A stretch of DNA of 64,000 nucleotides from Actinomycetales bacterium (GTDB lineage: Bacteria > Actinomycetota > Actinomycetes > Actinomycetales > Microbacteriaceae): positions 372,001 through 436,000 of the forward strand of contig JAFKEN010000005.1 in NCBI GenBank assembly GCA_017308515.1, read 5' to 3'. Below are positions 49,046 through 58,139 of this stretch, in pieces. Each line of letters opens with the position of its first letter. Positions within the stretch are counted from its first letter, which is position 1. The position numbers were made by a program, and so were the translations under genes. The notes beneath the pieces were generated by a model. It did no database searches. It had not been told where the DNA came from and saw only the letters and a program-made list of their open reading frames with translations.

Positions 49046-50578
49046 GTGATCGATCCCACACCGGGTGACCCGGAGCTCGTGCTCCGGGTCACCCGGCTGT
49101 CGAAGACCTACGCCACCCGCGTCGTGACCGGCGTGGACTGGGCGCTCAGGCCGGGCCGGGTACACGCGCTTCTCGGCGGCAACGGCTCCGGAAAGTCGAC
49201 CCTGCTCAAGATGATCGCCGGCGTCGTCAGCCCGGACCCCGGCGGGGTCATCGAGATCGGCGGCGTGCACCACGCGAGCGAGAGCTACGGCCCGTCCGCC
49301 GCCGCCGGGGGTCGGCTGCGGTTCGTGCACCAGGACCTCGGTCTCGTCGACGACCTGTCGATCGCCGACAATTTCGCCCTCGCGACGCGCTACCCGCGTA
49401 CGCGCCTGGGAGCCGTCGACGACCGCGCTCTGGTGCGCCACGTGCGTGCGCAACTGGAACGGCGCGGCCTCGATCTCGACCCGCGCCTTCCTGTGGGACT
49501 GCTGCGCCCGACCGAACGCACGCTCGTCGCGATCGCACGGGCGTTCGACGGCGTCGAGGCGGAGCCGGCGATCCTGGTGCTGGATGAGCCGACCGCGAGC
49601 CTTCCGGTCGACGAGGTCGCGCACCTCTTTGACACGATCCGGGAGCTGCGCGGGCTCGGCCACAGCATCGCATTCGTCAGCCATCGCCTCGGCGAGGTCG
49701 CCGAGATCGCCGACGACGTGACCATCCTCCGCGACGGAGCCGTCGTCGGGGAGGGGGAGATCTCCGAGTTCCCGGAGGCGAGGATCGTCGAGTTGATCGC
49801 GGGGCACCCGCCCGAGGGCGCGAGGGCGCGCAGGCCATCCGGGCAGACAGTCGCGGCCCCCGCTCTGAGTCTCCGCGCCTTCGGCGCCGGACCGCTGCAC
49901 GACCTCGGCCTGGATGTGCACGCCGGCGAGATCGTCGGCGTGGCGGGGCTCGTCGGGTCGGGCCGCTCCTCGCTGCTGCGCGGCATCTTCGGCGACCTGC
50001 CCGCCACGGGCACCGTGTCGGTCGCGGGGCGAGTGCTGCCGCACGCGGGCACCGGCGCGGCCGTGCGTGCGGGGATCGCCTTCGTCCCCGAGGATCGACA
50101 GCGCGACGCCGCCTACCCCGAACGCCCGGTCTGGGAGAACCTCTCCGCCGCGATCCTCGCCCGCTACCGCCGGTTCGGCCGCCTGTCGACACGTCGCGAA
50201 CGCGCCGACGCGCCGTCGGCCATGGCCCGTTTCCGAGTGCGCGCACCCGCGGCGTCCGTGCCGCTTGCCGCGCTCTCGGGCGGCAACCAGCAGAAAGTCA
50301 TCCTCGCGCGATGGCTGCGAGCCGACCCGCGTGTGCTGCTCCTCGACGAGCCGACACAGGGCGTCGACGCCGTCGCGCGCGACGAGATCCACGAACTGGT
50401 CCGCGACGCCGCCGAACGCGGCACTGCCGTTCTCGTGGTCTCCAGCGATCTCGAGGAGCTCGAGCAGCTCAGCCACCGGGTCATCGTGCTCGAAGGCGGT
50501 CGTCTGGTCGACGACCTCCGCGGGGACGACGTCACCCGGGAGGCCATCACCCACGCGATGCACGAAACCGGAGCCTGA
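49046..50578 (+). CDS. ABC transporter ATP-binding protein, RbsA type (two domains)
   Basis: A 510-residue tandem ATPase. Domain 1 has Walker A GGNGSGKST (44-52) and Walker B ILVLDEPTASLP, but its signature region (LRPTERTLVAIARAF) is divergent. Domain 2 has the usual degenerate P-loop GLVGSGRSSLLRGIFG, a normal LSGGNQQKVILARW signature and LLLDEPTQGVD. This asymmetry is characteristic of RbsA/MglA ATPases of carbohydrate importers. It starts with GTG and ends five bases before the permease start. Confidence 0.9.
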   Translation: MIDPTPGDPELVLRVTRLSKTYATRVVTGVDWALRPGRVHALLGGNGSGKSTLLKMIAGVVSPDPGGVIEIGGVHHASESYGPSAAAGGRLRFVHQDLGLVDDLSIADNFALATRYPRTRLGAVDDRALVRHVRAQLERRGLDLDPRLPVGLLRPTERTLVAIARAFDGVEAEPAILVLDEPTASLPVDEVAHLFDTIRELRGLGHSIAFVSHRLGEVAEIADDVTILRDGAVVGEGEISEFPEARIVELIAGHPPEGARARRPSGQTVAAPALSLRAFGAGPLHDLGLDVHAGEIVGVAGLVGSGRSSLLRGIFGDLPATGTVSVAGRVLPHAGTGAAVRAGIAFVPEDRQRDAAYPERPVWENLSAAILARYRRFGRLSTRRERADAPSAMARFRVRAPAASVPLAALSGGNQQKVILARWLRADPRVLLLDEPTQGVDAVARDEIHELVRDAAERGTAVLVVSSDLEELEQLSHRVIVLEGGRLVDDLRGDDVTREAITHAMHETGA

Positions 50579-50582
50579 GCCC

Positions 50583-51602
50583 GTGACCGATTCCCCCGCC
50601 CCGTCCCCCGCGACCTCGCAGTCCGGCATCCCCTGGCGCTCGATCGCCGAGCGCTATGCCCTCGTGGTGCTCGTCGTGGGACTCTTCGTCCTCTTCGCCC
50701 TGCTCCCCGCCTCGGGCGCGGTATTCACGAGCCCGCAGAATCTCCGAGCGCTGGTCTCCAATCAGGGAGTCCCCTTGCTCATCGCGGTCGCTGCGGTCTT
50801 CCCCCTCGCCGCCGGCTACTTCGACTTCTCGGTCGGAGCGGTTGCAGCGTCGTCGTCGGTCGTCACCGCCGCGGCGTTAGCGGACTTCTCGACCCCGCTG
50901 CCGATCGCGGTCGCGCTGGGCGTGCTCTTCGGCATGATCACCGGCACCGTGCTGGGGCTCCTGATCGCCTACGCCGGGGTCAATCCGTTCATCTCGACGC
51001 TCGGCGTGGCCACGCTGCTCGGAGGCGTGATCTTCGCCTACACCGGGGGCCTGCGGATCAGCGCCGGCATCCCGACCGAGCTCACCGACATCGGCTCGCG
51101 CGACTGGCTGGGAGTGCCTCGGGTCATCGTCGTGGCGGGCGCGGTCGCGCTCGCCGCCTGGTGGATCCTCTCCCAGACGGTGTTCGGCCGACGGCTGTAC
51201 GCGGTGGGCTCGAACGCGCGCGCGACCCACCTCCTCGGCGTCAACGTGCGTCGCACCCAGTTGCTGGCCTTCGTCGCGTCGGGCACCATCGCGGGCCTCG
51301 GCGGGGTGCTGCTCCTCGCGCGCAACGGGGGCGCGACCTCCGACAATGGCATGATGATGCTCTTCCCGGCGCTGACGGCGGTGCTCCTGAGCACCATCGT
51401 CATCCACGTCGGGCGCCCTTCGGTGCCCGGTGTGGTGATCGCCATCCTGTTCATCGCGGTCACGGTCAGCGGTCTCACCCTCGTCGGAACGCCGCCCTGG
51501 GTGAACCAGGTGTTCAACGGCGCGGCGCTCCTGCTCGCCGTCGCCTTCGCGCGACTGGCCGGCCTGCGTGCGACGCGCGGGCGGAAGAAGGCGGCCGGAT
51601 GA
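50583..51602 (+). CDS. ABC transporter permease, RbsC type
   Basis: A 339-residue BPD_transp_2 family permease with about nine to ten helices. The family signature regions AAVFPLAAGYFDFSVGAVAA, NPFISTLGVATLLGG and YAVGSNARATHLLGVNVRRTQL (coupling helix, in parts) are present. It contains a TTA leucine codon at 50877-50879, extremely rare in this genome. Its stop overlaps the AraC ATG by four bases. Only one permease gene is present, so it would act as a homodimer. Confidence 0.9.
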   Translation: MTDSPAPSPATSQSGIPWRSIAERYALVVLVVGLFVLFALLPASGAVFTSPQNLRALVSNQGVPLLIAVAAVFPLAAGYFDFSVGAVAASSSVVTAAALADFSTPLPIAVALGVLFGMITGTVLGLLIAYAGVNPFISTLGVATLLGGVIFAYTGGLRISAGIPTELTDIGSRDWLGVPRVIVVAGAVALAAWWILSQTVFGRRLYAVGSNARATHLLGVNVRRTQLLAFVASGTIAGLGGVLLLARNGGATSDNGMMMLFPALTAVLLSTIVIHVGRPSVPGVVIAILFIAVTVSGLTLVGTPPWVNQVFNGAALLLAVAFARLAGLRATRGRKKAAG

Positions 51603-52627
51603 CCGATCACCCGACAACCGGTGACGCCGCTTCGTCGGCGGCCTCCCGCGAGGTGCTGCTCTACGGCTGGCTCGCCTCGGAGAGCCTCGTCGCGGAGCGT
51701 CCGCAGGACACCTCGGACGCGATCCTCGTGCGCACCGAGGGATCCGAACCTCGCGTCGACCGCCAGTTCCGCATCGGCGCCCTGGATGTCGCGATGGTGA
51801 CGGGCGAGACCGTCGATGTCGAGCCGTTGCCCACCGCGCGACGCTGGCGCGGTGTGGTGCTCGGGTATCTCGTGGACGGGGAGCTCACGGTGAGCCAGGG
51901 CGGTCAGTCGGTGACCCTCACCGCGGGCGACTTCGCCTTCTACACCGGCGCGCAGAGCTACCGCGTGACCTCGCCCGGCCCGCATCGCTACCTGGTCGTC
52001 CGGATCCCGACGGCCTCGATCGCGCTGCGCCACAGCGCGTTCGCCGACGTGGTGGCGACCGATCTATCTCGCACGCCGTCCGCAGCGGTGCTGCGCGGAA
52101 TCCTGGCCGCCCTCGCCCGGCCGGACTCGCACCCGTCGATCTCGGCGAGCGCACATCTGGGAGACGCGGTCGTCGCGGCCTCCCACGCCGTCATCGCCGA
52201 CGCTCGCGCCCCGGGCACGGCGACCGCGATGTCGTTCTTCAACTCCCTCGTGATCTGGCTCGAGAACAACCTCGATCAGGATGACCTCTCGGCCGAGCGG
52301 CTCGCGGCCGCGCATTTCGTCTCCGCCCGCTACGTCCGTCGGGTGTTCGCCGCGAACGGGACGACCGTCTCGGGGCTCGTGCGCCAACGACGTCTGGAAC
52401 GCATCCGCGACGACCTCATCGACCCCAGACTGATCAGGGTGCCGATTCGCACGATCTCCGAGCGGTGGGGCATGCCCGATGCGACGGGGGTCAGCCGCGC
52501 CTTCTCGCGGCAGTTCGGAGCCTCTCCTCGGCGCTACCGCGCCCATCACCTCCGGCAGGGCCACGAGGGCACCGACGACTGGGCGCCGCCGATCGAGCCG
52601 TTCCCGGTTCGGAAGGGGACATCATGA
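51599..52627 (+). CDS. AraC-family transcriptional regulator
   Basis: A 342-residue regulator. The N-terminal domain is an AraC-type cupin (GELTVSQGGQSVTLTAGDFAFYTGAQSYRV, in parts, about residues 88-118). The C-terminal double HTH includes AERLAAAHFVSARYVRRVFAAN and TISERWGMPDATGVSRAFSRQFGASPRRYR (in parts). The ligand is presumably the imported compound or its product. It is translationally coupled to the permease before it and the DUF3237 gene after it, so it is part of the operon it likely regulates. Confidence 0.9.
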   Translation: MTDHPTTGDAASSAASREVLLYGWLASESLVAERPQDTSDAILVRTEGSEPRVDRQFRIGALDVAMVTGETVDVEPLPTARRWRGVVLGYLVDGELTVSQGGQSVTLTAGDFAFYTGAQSYRVTSPGPHRYLVVRIPTASIALRHSAFADVVATDLSRTPSAAVLRGILAALARPDSHPSISASAHLGDAVVAASHAVIADARAPGTATAMSFFNSLVIWLENNLDQDDLSAERLAAAHFVSARYVRRVFAANGTTVSGLVRQRRLERIRDDLIDPRLIRVPIRTISERWGMPDATGVSRAFSRQFGASPRRYRAHHLRQGHEGTDDWAPPIEPFPVRKGTS

Positions 52628-53106
52628 ATCCGGTGCTCGGCTTACGTTCGATCGCGCGCCTCCGGGTCGAGATCGGCGAGTTCCTCGAGGTCGGGCCGGT
52701 GCCGAACGGTCGGCGTCGCGTCATCCCGATCAGCGGAGGGCGCGTCGAGGGGTCGGAGCTCCGCGGAACGGTGCTCGCGCTCGGAGCGGACTGGAACCTC
52801 GTGCGCGCCGACGAGTCGGAGACCGTCTCGGCGCACTACGTGATCCGGACCGACGACGAGGTGCTGCTGTCGGTGCAGAACGACGGAGTGATCGCCGACC
52901 GCCTGCCGGGGCGGCTGGGGATCACCTCCCTGCGCATCGAGGCACCTGCGGGCAGCCGCTACACGTGGCTCAACGACGCGACCCTGGTCGGAAGCCTCAC
53001 CGTCGATCCGGCTCCGACCGGAATCGCCGTGCTGCTCGAGTACTGGGTCGTCGAGGTGGGCGCGGAGGCGGAGCCCAGGTCCACCGTGGGGGTGCGGGAC
53101 GCCTAG
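52624..53106 (+). CDS. DUF3237 family protein
   Basis: A 160-residue DUF3237 protein: [15 protein letters not shown] and [16 protein letters not shown] are the recognisable family blocks, followed by [19 protein letters not shown]. The function is unknown; the fold is a small beta-barrel. The start ATG overlaps the AraC stop by four bases (ATGA), and a TTA leucine codon lies at 52642-52644. The last four bases overlap the convergent araA stop. Genomic context implies a role, perhaps enzymatic or binding, with the imported substrate of the amidase/ABC operon. Confidence 0.85.
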   Translation: MNPVLGLRSIARLRVEIGEFLEVGPVPNGRRRVIPISGGRVEGSELRGTVLALGADWNLVRADESETVSAHYVIRTDDEVLLSVQNDGVIADRLPGRLGITSLRIEAPAGSRYTWLNDATLVGSLTVDPAPTGIAVLLEYWVVEVGAEAEPRSTVGVRDA

Positions 53107-54629
53107 AACCCCTGCGCGAGCCGGTAGTACGCGGCATTGCCGCGCAGCTCGGCCTCGAACCCGGTCACCGTCGTGGTCTCGTCGATCACCAGCAGCTCCA
53201 CCTTCGACATGGTCGCGAAGTCGCGCCACACCTCGACGCCCACCTGGTTGGTCATGACGGTGTGGTGCGCGGCGCCCGCCGTCAGCCAGCAGGTCGCGGA
53301 GGTCGCGAAGTCGGGGGCCGGCTCCCACACCGCGCGACCGACAGGGAGATTCGGCATCGGCGCGGGCAGCTCGACGTTCTCGACGACGTTGGCGACGAGA
53401 CGGAAGCGCTCGCGCACGTCGCTGAGGGCGACCACGATCGCGGGGCCGGGATCCGCGGTGAAGACCAGGCGCACCGGGTCCTCCTTGCCGCCGATGCCGA
53501 GCGGGTGGATCTCGAGGCTCGCCTTCTGCGAGCTGAGCGAGGGCGACACCTCGAGCATGTGCGCGCCGAGGATGAGCTCCTTGCCCGGCGTCATGTCGTA
53601 GGTGTAGTCCTCCATGAGGCTCGCCCCGCCCGGCAGGCCCGCGCCCATGACGGCCGCGGTGCGCACGAGCACGGCGGTCTTCCAGTCGCCCTCCGCGCCG
53701 AAGCCGTAGCCGTCGGCCATGAGCCGCTGCACGGCGAGGCCGGGCAGTTGGCGCAGAGCGCCGAGGTCCTCGAAACTCGTGGTGAAGGCGGAGAACCCGC
53801 CCGCCTCGAGGAAGCTGCGCAGGCCGAGCTCGATCTTCGCGCCGTACTGCAGCGACTCGGCCCGCTCGCCGCCGGGGCGCAACTCGGGCACGACCTCGTA
53901 GAGGTCGAGGTATTCGGCGACGAGCGCGTCGGCGTCGGCGTCGCTCACCGCGTGCACGGCGTCGGCGAGCTCGTTGACACCCCAGGTGTTCACCTGCACG
54001 CCGAAGACGTGCTCGGCCTCGGTCTTGTCGCCCTCCGTGACGGCGACGTAGCGCATGTTGTCGCCGAAGCGGGCGAGCTTGAGGCTGCGAGTGGCCGCGC
54101 GCCCGGCGGCGGCGCGGGCCCAGCTGCCGACGCGCGCGGTGACGGTCGGATCGCTCACGTGCCCCGCCACGGTCGTGCGGGGGATCCCGAGGCGGCTCTC
54201 GATGTAGCCGAACTCCCGGTCGCCGTGCGCGGCCTGGTTGAGGTTCATGAAGTCGAAGTCGATCTCGCCCCACGGTAGTGCGACGTTCGCCTGGGTGTGC
54301 AGGTGCAGCAGCGGCTTCTGCAGCGCGTCGAGGCCGCCGATCCACATCTTCGCCGGGCTGAAGGTGTGCATCCAGGTGATGACGCCGATCACCGAGTCGT
54401 CGGCGTTCGCCTCGAGCATCGCCCGGCGGATCGCGTCGGGGTCGGTGAGCACCGGCTTCCACTCGACGGTGACGGGGATGTCGGCGGCGCCCGCGAGACC
54501 CTCGGCGACCTGCTGCGACTGCTGCGCGACCTGGCGCAGGGTCTCCTCGCCGTACAGCCCCTGGCTGCCGGTGAGGAACCAGACGCGGTACTGCCGGAGG
54601 TCGGGGACGATGCTGCGGGAGCTGCTCAT
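53103..54629 (-). CDS. araA: L-arabinose isomerase
   Basis: A 508-residue enzyme converting L-arabinose to L-ribulose. Characteristic regions are [19 protein letters not shown] at the N-terminus, [33 protein letters not shown] and [13 protein letters not shown] with a metal-binding glutamate; a further HHTVMTNQV histidine segment lies near the end. The length is typical. The ATG follows AGGAAGA. It is last in the araD-araB-araA unit. Confidence 0.95.
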   Translation of the reverse strand: MSSSRSIVPDLRQYRVWFLTGSQGLYGEETLRQVAQQSQQVAEGLAGAADIPVTVEWKPVLTDPDAIRRAMLEANADDSVIGVITWMHTFSPAKMWIGGLDALQKPLLHLHTQANVALPWGEIDFDFMNLNQAAHGDREFGYIESRLGIPRTTVAGHVSDPTVTARVGSWARAAAGRAATRSLKLARFGDNMRYVAVTEGDKTEAEHVFGVQVNTWGVNELADAVHAVSDADADALVAEYLDLYEVVPELRPGGERAESLQYGAKIELGLRSFLEAGGFSAFTTSFEDLGALRQLPGLAVQRLMADGYGFGAEGDWKTAVLVRTAAVMGAGLPGGASLMEDYTYDMTPGKELILGAHMLEVSPSLSSQKASLEIHPLGIGGKEDPVRLVFTADPGPAIVVALSDVRERFRLVANVVENVELPAPMPNLPVGRAVWEPAPDFATSATCWLTAGAAHHTVMTNQVGVEVWRDFATMSKVELLVIDETTTVTGFEAELRGNAAYYRLAQGF

Positions 54630-54641
54630 GGGGTCTTCCTG

Positions 54642-56231
54642 TCAGAGGGCGGTGACGGCCGCCGCCTCGACGGCGAGGCCGGCGCGGTAGCGGTCGAGGT
54701 ACGCGGCGAATCCCGCGACGTCGGTGGGATCGGGCGCGAGGGCGGGCGTCTCGGCGCCGCCGAAGACCCGGTCGCGGAGGTAGCCGTCGAGGTCGGGCGC
54801 GGCGGCGGCGGCCCCCGCGGCGGCACGCTCGGCGGCGAAGGCCGCGAGCACCGCGACCCCCCACGCTCCGCCCTCGGCCGCGGTCTCGGCGACGGCGACG
54901 GGGGCGTCGAGGGCGGCGGCGAGGATGCGCTGGGCGACCCCCGCGGTGCGGAAGATGCCGCCGTGGGCCGCCATGCGATCCAGGGCGACGCCCTCCTCGT
55001 CGAGCACGCGCATGCCCAGCGCGAGGGTGCCGAACACCCCGTAGAGCTGGGCGCGCATGGTGTTGGCGAGGGTGAAGCGCGAGTCGGGGGTGCGCACGAA
55101 CAGCGGGCGCCCGGCCTCGAGACCGGCGACCGGTTCGCCGGCGAGGTGGTTGTAGGCCAGCAGGCCGCCCGCGTCGGCCTCGCCCGCGAGCGCCTCCTCG
55201 AAGAGCGTCGCGTACACCCGGTCGGCGTCGAGCGGCTGCCCGGCCGCCTCGGCGAAGCGGGTGAACAGCCCCACCCACGCGGCGAGCTCGCTCGCGCCGT
55301 TGTTGCAGTGCACCATCGCGACGGGATCGCCCGCGGGGGTCGTGACGACGTCGAGCTCGTCGTGGGGTCGCGAGAGCCCCCGCTCGAGCACGACCATCGC
55401 GAAGATGCTCGTGCCGGCGCTCACGTTGCCGGTGCGCGGCGCGACCGCACCGGTCGCGACCATGCCGGTGCCCGCGTCGCCCTCGGGCGGGCACAGCAGC
55501 GCGCCGGGCCGCAGCGCGCCGCTGGGGTCGAGCAGCGCCGCGCCCTCGGCGGTCAGCTCCCCGCCCGGCTCCCCGGCGACGAGCACCTCGGGGAGCAGCT
55601 CGCGCAGTGGGCGGGCGAGGGCGGATCCGGCGGCGAGATCGTCGAAGGCGGCCAGCATCGCCGCGTCGTAGTCGCGCATCGCGGGGTCGATCGGGAACAT
55701 GCCCGAGGCGTCGCCGACGCCGAGCACGCGCCGCCCGGTCAGCCGCTCGTGGACGTAGCCGGCGAGCGTCGTGATCGACGCGATCGAGGCGACGTGCGGC
55801 TCGCCGTCGCGCACCGCCTGCCGCAGGTGCGCGACCGACCAGCGCAGCGGGATGTTCACCCCGAACAGCTCGCTCAGCTCGGCCGCGGCCGGGCCGGTGT
55901 TGGTATTGCGCCAGGTGCGGAACGGCACGAGCAGCTCGCCGGCGGCGTCGAAGGCGAGATAGCCGTGCATCATCGCCGACACCCCGATCGCGTCGAGACC
56001 GGCCGGCGGCGCGTCGAGGTGGGCGACGAGGTCGGCGTAGGCGGCCTGCAGGCCCGACCAGACCTCCTCGAGCGGGTAGCTCCACAGCCCGTCGACGAGC
56101 CGGTTCTCCCACTCGTGGGCCCCGGTGGCGAGCACGGTCGCGGGGTCGTCGGTGCGCACCAGGCAGAGCTTGATGCGGGTGGACCCGAGCTCGATGCCGA
56201 GGGTGAGTCCCGTGCCGGCCGCAGCGCTCAT
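54642..56231 (-). CDS. araB: FGGY-family carbohydrate kinase, probable L-ribulokinase
   Basis: A 529-residue FGGY kinase with the N-terminal phosphate loop LGIELGSTRIKLCLV and the C-terminal ATP-binding region AAHGGIFRTAGVAQRILAAAL. It resembles the xylulokinase-like group that serves as ribulokinase in some actinobacterial araBDA operons, rather than E. coli AraB. Phosphorylation of L-ribulose is inferred from the flanking araD and araA. The ATG at 56231 overlaps the araD stop by four bases. Confidence 0.82.
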   Translation of the reverse strand: MSAAAGTGLTLGIELGSTRIKLCLVRTDDPATVLATGAHEWENRLVDGLWSYPLEEVWSGLQAAYADLVAHLDAPPAGLDAIGVSAMMHGYLAFDAAGELLVPFRTWRNTNTGPAAAELSELFGVNIPLRWSVAHLRQAVRDGEPHVASIASITTLAGYVHERLTGRRVLGVGDASGMFPIDPAMRDYDAAMLAAFDDLAAGSALARPLRELLPEVLVAGEPGGELTAEGAALLDPSGALRPGALLCPPEGDAGTGMVATGAVAPRTGNVSAGTSIFAMVVLERGLSRPHDELDVVTTPAGDPVAMVHCNNGASELAAWVGLFTRFAEAAGQPLDADRVYATLFEEALAGEADAGGLLAYNHLAGEPVAGLEAGRPLFVRTPDSRFTLANTMRAQLYGVFGTLALGMRVLDEEGVALDRMAAHGGIFRTAGVAQRILAAALDAPVAVAETAAEGGAWGVAVLAAFAAERAAAGAAAAAPDLDGYLRDRVFGGAETPALAPDPTDVAGFAAYLDRYRAGLAVEAAAVTAL

Positions 56232-56989
56232 CGGCCGGCCTCCGCGGGTGTCGACGCGCGGCGCGCATCGGCCGCCTGCCCGTACACGTTCTGGTAGCGG
56301 GCGTAGAGCGCGTCGATCTTCTCCTGCGGGATGGGGATGAGATCCCCCGCCTGGCGCGCGATGTGCACCGACCGCGCCGCGTCTTCGCACATCACGGCGG
56401 CCTTCACCGCGTCCTTCGCCGAGACCCCGATCGTGAACGGACCGTGGTTCTGCATGAGCACGGCGCGCGAGCGGTGCCCGCGCAGGGTCTCGACGATGCC
56501 GCGGCCGATCGAGTCGTCGCCGATGATCGCGAAGGGGCCGACCGGGATCGGGCCGCCGAACTCGTCGGCCATGCCCGTGATGACGCACGGGATCTCCTCG
56601 CCGCGCGCGGCCCAGGCGACCGCGTACGTCGAGTGGGTGTGCACGACGCCGCCCACCTCGGGCATCTCGCGGTAGACGTAGGCGTGCGCCGCGGTGTCGC
56701 TCGAGGGCGAGCGCTCGCTGCCGGGCGTGCCGGGCACGACCGCGCCGTCGAGGGTGCAGAGGATCATGTTGTCGGGCGCGAGGTCGTCGTAGCTCACGCC
56801 GGAGGGCTTGATGACGAACCAGTCGGTGCCCGGAACCCGGCCCGAGACGTTGCCGCCGGTCCAGACGACGAGGCCGTAGCGCACGAGCTCGCCGTGCAGG
56901 GCGGCGACGTCGGCCCGGACGGCGGCGATCGCCTCCTCGAAGCCGGCGGGATCGGCGAACGCCGACGCGCTCGACGGGTTGGTGCTCAT
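56228..56989 (-). CDS. araD: L-ribulose-5-phosphate 4-epimerase
   Basis: A 253-residue class II aldolase/epimerase that turns L-ribulose 5-phosphate into D-xylulose 5-phosphate. The zinc and phosphate sites are visible: WTGGNVSGR, VIKPSGVSYDDL, GVVHTHSTYAVAWA (histidine pair) and VLMQNHGPFTIG (third histidine). The first gene of the araDBA unit, it lies 36 bases downstream of a 12-bp palindromic operator and lacI. The start ATG has an AAGGAGG ribosome site (GGCAAGGAGGCC) about eight bases upstream. Confidence 0.92.
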   Translation of the reverse strand: MSTNPSSASAFADPAGFEEAIAAVRADVAALHGELVRYGLVVWTGGNVSGRVPGTDWFVIKPSGVSYDDLAPDNMILCTLDGAVVPGTPGSERSPSSDTAAHAYVYREMPEVGGVVHTHSTYAVAWAARGEEIPCVITGMADEFGGPIPVGPFAIIGDDSIGRGIVETLRGHRSRAVLMQNHGPFTIGVSAKDAVKAAVMCEDAARSVHIARQAGDLIPIPQEKIDALYARYQNVYGQAADARRASTPAEAGR

Positions 56990-57025
56990 GGGCCTGGGCC
57001 TCCTTGCCGGCGGGGTCGGGACGAT

Positions 57026-57037
57026 GTTAGCGCTAAC
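57026..57037. promoter_or_regulatory. LacI-family operator upstream of araDBA
   Basis: GTTAGCGCTAAC, a perfect 12-bp palindrome with central CG, the usual form of LacI/PurR-type operators. It lies between lacI and araD and overlaps the lacI stop codon, so the regulator bound here would block araDBA transcription. Confidence 0.75.
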
Positions 57038-58127
57038 TGATCGCGCGCGGGGGCGCGGTCGAGGCGCGCACGACGAGGGCGGGCTCGATCGGCGGCGGCT
57101 CCCCGATGGGCGCGCCCGCTGTCCCGCTCCCGGCGGCGCCGTGCGATCCGGCCTCCGACCCGGCCTCCGATCCGAGGCGGAGCAGCAGCACGTCGAGCGC
57201 GAGCCGGCCGATGCGGTCGAAGTCCTGCCGAACGGTCGTGAGCGCGGGCCGCAGGTACGCGGCCTCCGGGATGTCGTCGAAGCCCGTGACGCTCACGTCC
57301 TCCGGCACGCGGCGCCCGAGCCCGGCGAGTCCGGCGATCAGCCCGAGCGCCATCTGGTCGTTGGCCGCGACGACCGCGGTGGTCTCGGCGTCGAGTGCGG
57401 CGGCGGCCGCCGCGCCCGAGGCGGCGGTCCAGTCCCCCGCGAGGCTCGGGCCGCCGGACACGCCGGCAGCGGCGATCGCCGCCTCGGCCCCCCGGCGGCG
57501 CTCGTCGGCTTCGAAGAAGCCCGCCGGACCGGCCAGGTGGCGGATGCGCCGGTGTCCGAGCGCGACCAGATGCTCGACGGCGAGACGCATCGCCCCCGCC
57601 TGGTCGACCCCGACGACGGTGCCGGGCGGACCGTCGGCGGCGGTGGCCTGCAGCGTGACGAGCGGGACGCGCACCTCGAGCTCGCGGATCGCGCCGATCA
57701 CCTCCGCGTGCGGGGCGATCACGACGAGCGCCTCGATCGACTGGTCGAGCAGGAACCCGAGCGCCGCGCGGGTGGCGTCGGCGTCGATCGCGGCCGCGGT
57801 CACGAGCGGATGCCAGCCCGCATCCCGCGCCGCCGCCTCGAGCGCCAGCACGCTGCTCGTCGCCCCGTACTGCGCGACGGCCGGCGTGAGGATGCCGATC
57901 GCGTGGCTGCGGTTGGTGGCCAGCGACCGGGCGGCGACGTTGCGCCGGTAGCCGAGTTCGGCGATCGCGGCGAGCACGCGCGCGCGGGTCGCCTCCGCGG
58001 TGTGGGGATGCCCGTTGAGCACGCGCGAGACCGTCTGGTGCGAGACCCCGGCGCGCTCCGCCACATCGAACATCGTGGGGGCGCGGCGCGCGACCGACCC
58101 GGCGGCGTCGACATCGGTCGGGGTCAC
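57033..58127 (-). CDS. LacI-family regulator, probable arabinose repressor
   Basis: A 364-residue LacI/GalR regulator: HTH TMFDVAERAGVSHQTVSRVL (about residues 18-37), then the hinge helix RSLATNRS and a periplasmic-binding-like ligand domain (VVGVDQAGAMRLAVEHL, FDDIPEAAYLRPALTTVRQD). The C-terminus has a low-complexity GSEAGSEAG repeat and a poorly conserved tail. It is upstream of, and co-directional with, araDBA, with a palindromic operator between. It starts with GTG, six bases from a TAGCAT -10 box. Confidence 0.9.
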   Translation of the reverse strand: MTPTDVDAAGSVARRAPTMFDVAERAGVSHQTVSRVLNGHPHTAEATRARVLAAIAELGYRRNVAARSLATNRSHAIGILTPAVAQYGATSSVLALEAAARDAGWHPLVTAAAIDADATRAALGFLLDQSIEALVVIAPHAEVIGAIRELEVRVPLVTLQATAADGPPGTVVGVDQAGAMRLAVEHLVALGHRRIRHLAGPAGFFEADERRRGAEAAIAAAGVSGGPSLAGDWTAASGAAAAAALDAETTAVVAANDQMALGLIAGLAGLGRRVPEDVSVTGFDDIPEAAYLRPALTTVRQDFDRIGRLALDVLLLRLGSEAGSEAGSHGAAGSGTAGAPIGEPPPIEPALVVRASTAPPRAIS

Positions 58128-58133
58128 GCCGCG

Positions 58134-58139
58134 ATGCTA
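58134..58139 (-). promoter_or_regulatory. -10 box of lacI
   Basis: TAGCAT on the minus strand ends six bases before the lacI GTG at 58127. The box overlaps the end of the GH39-like gene (stop at 58137). Confidence 0.55.

Noticed and set aside
52642-56268. 1208-codon minus-strand frame across araA and araB
   Set aside because: Arg-rich frame-shifted shadow of the ara operon; araA and araB are unambiguous in the neighbouring frame.
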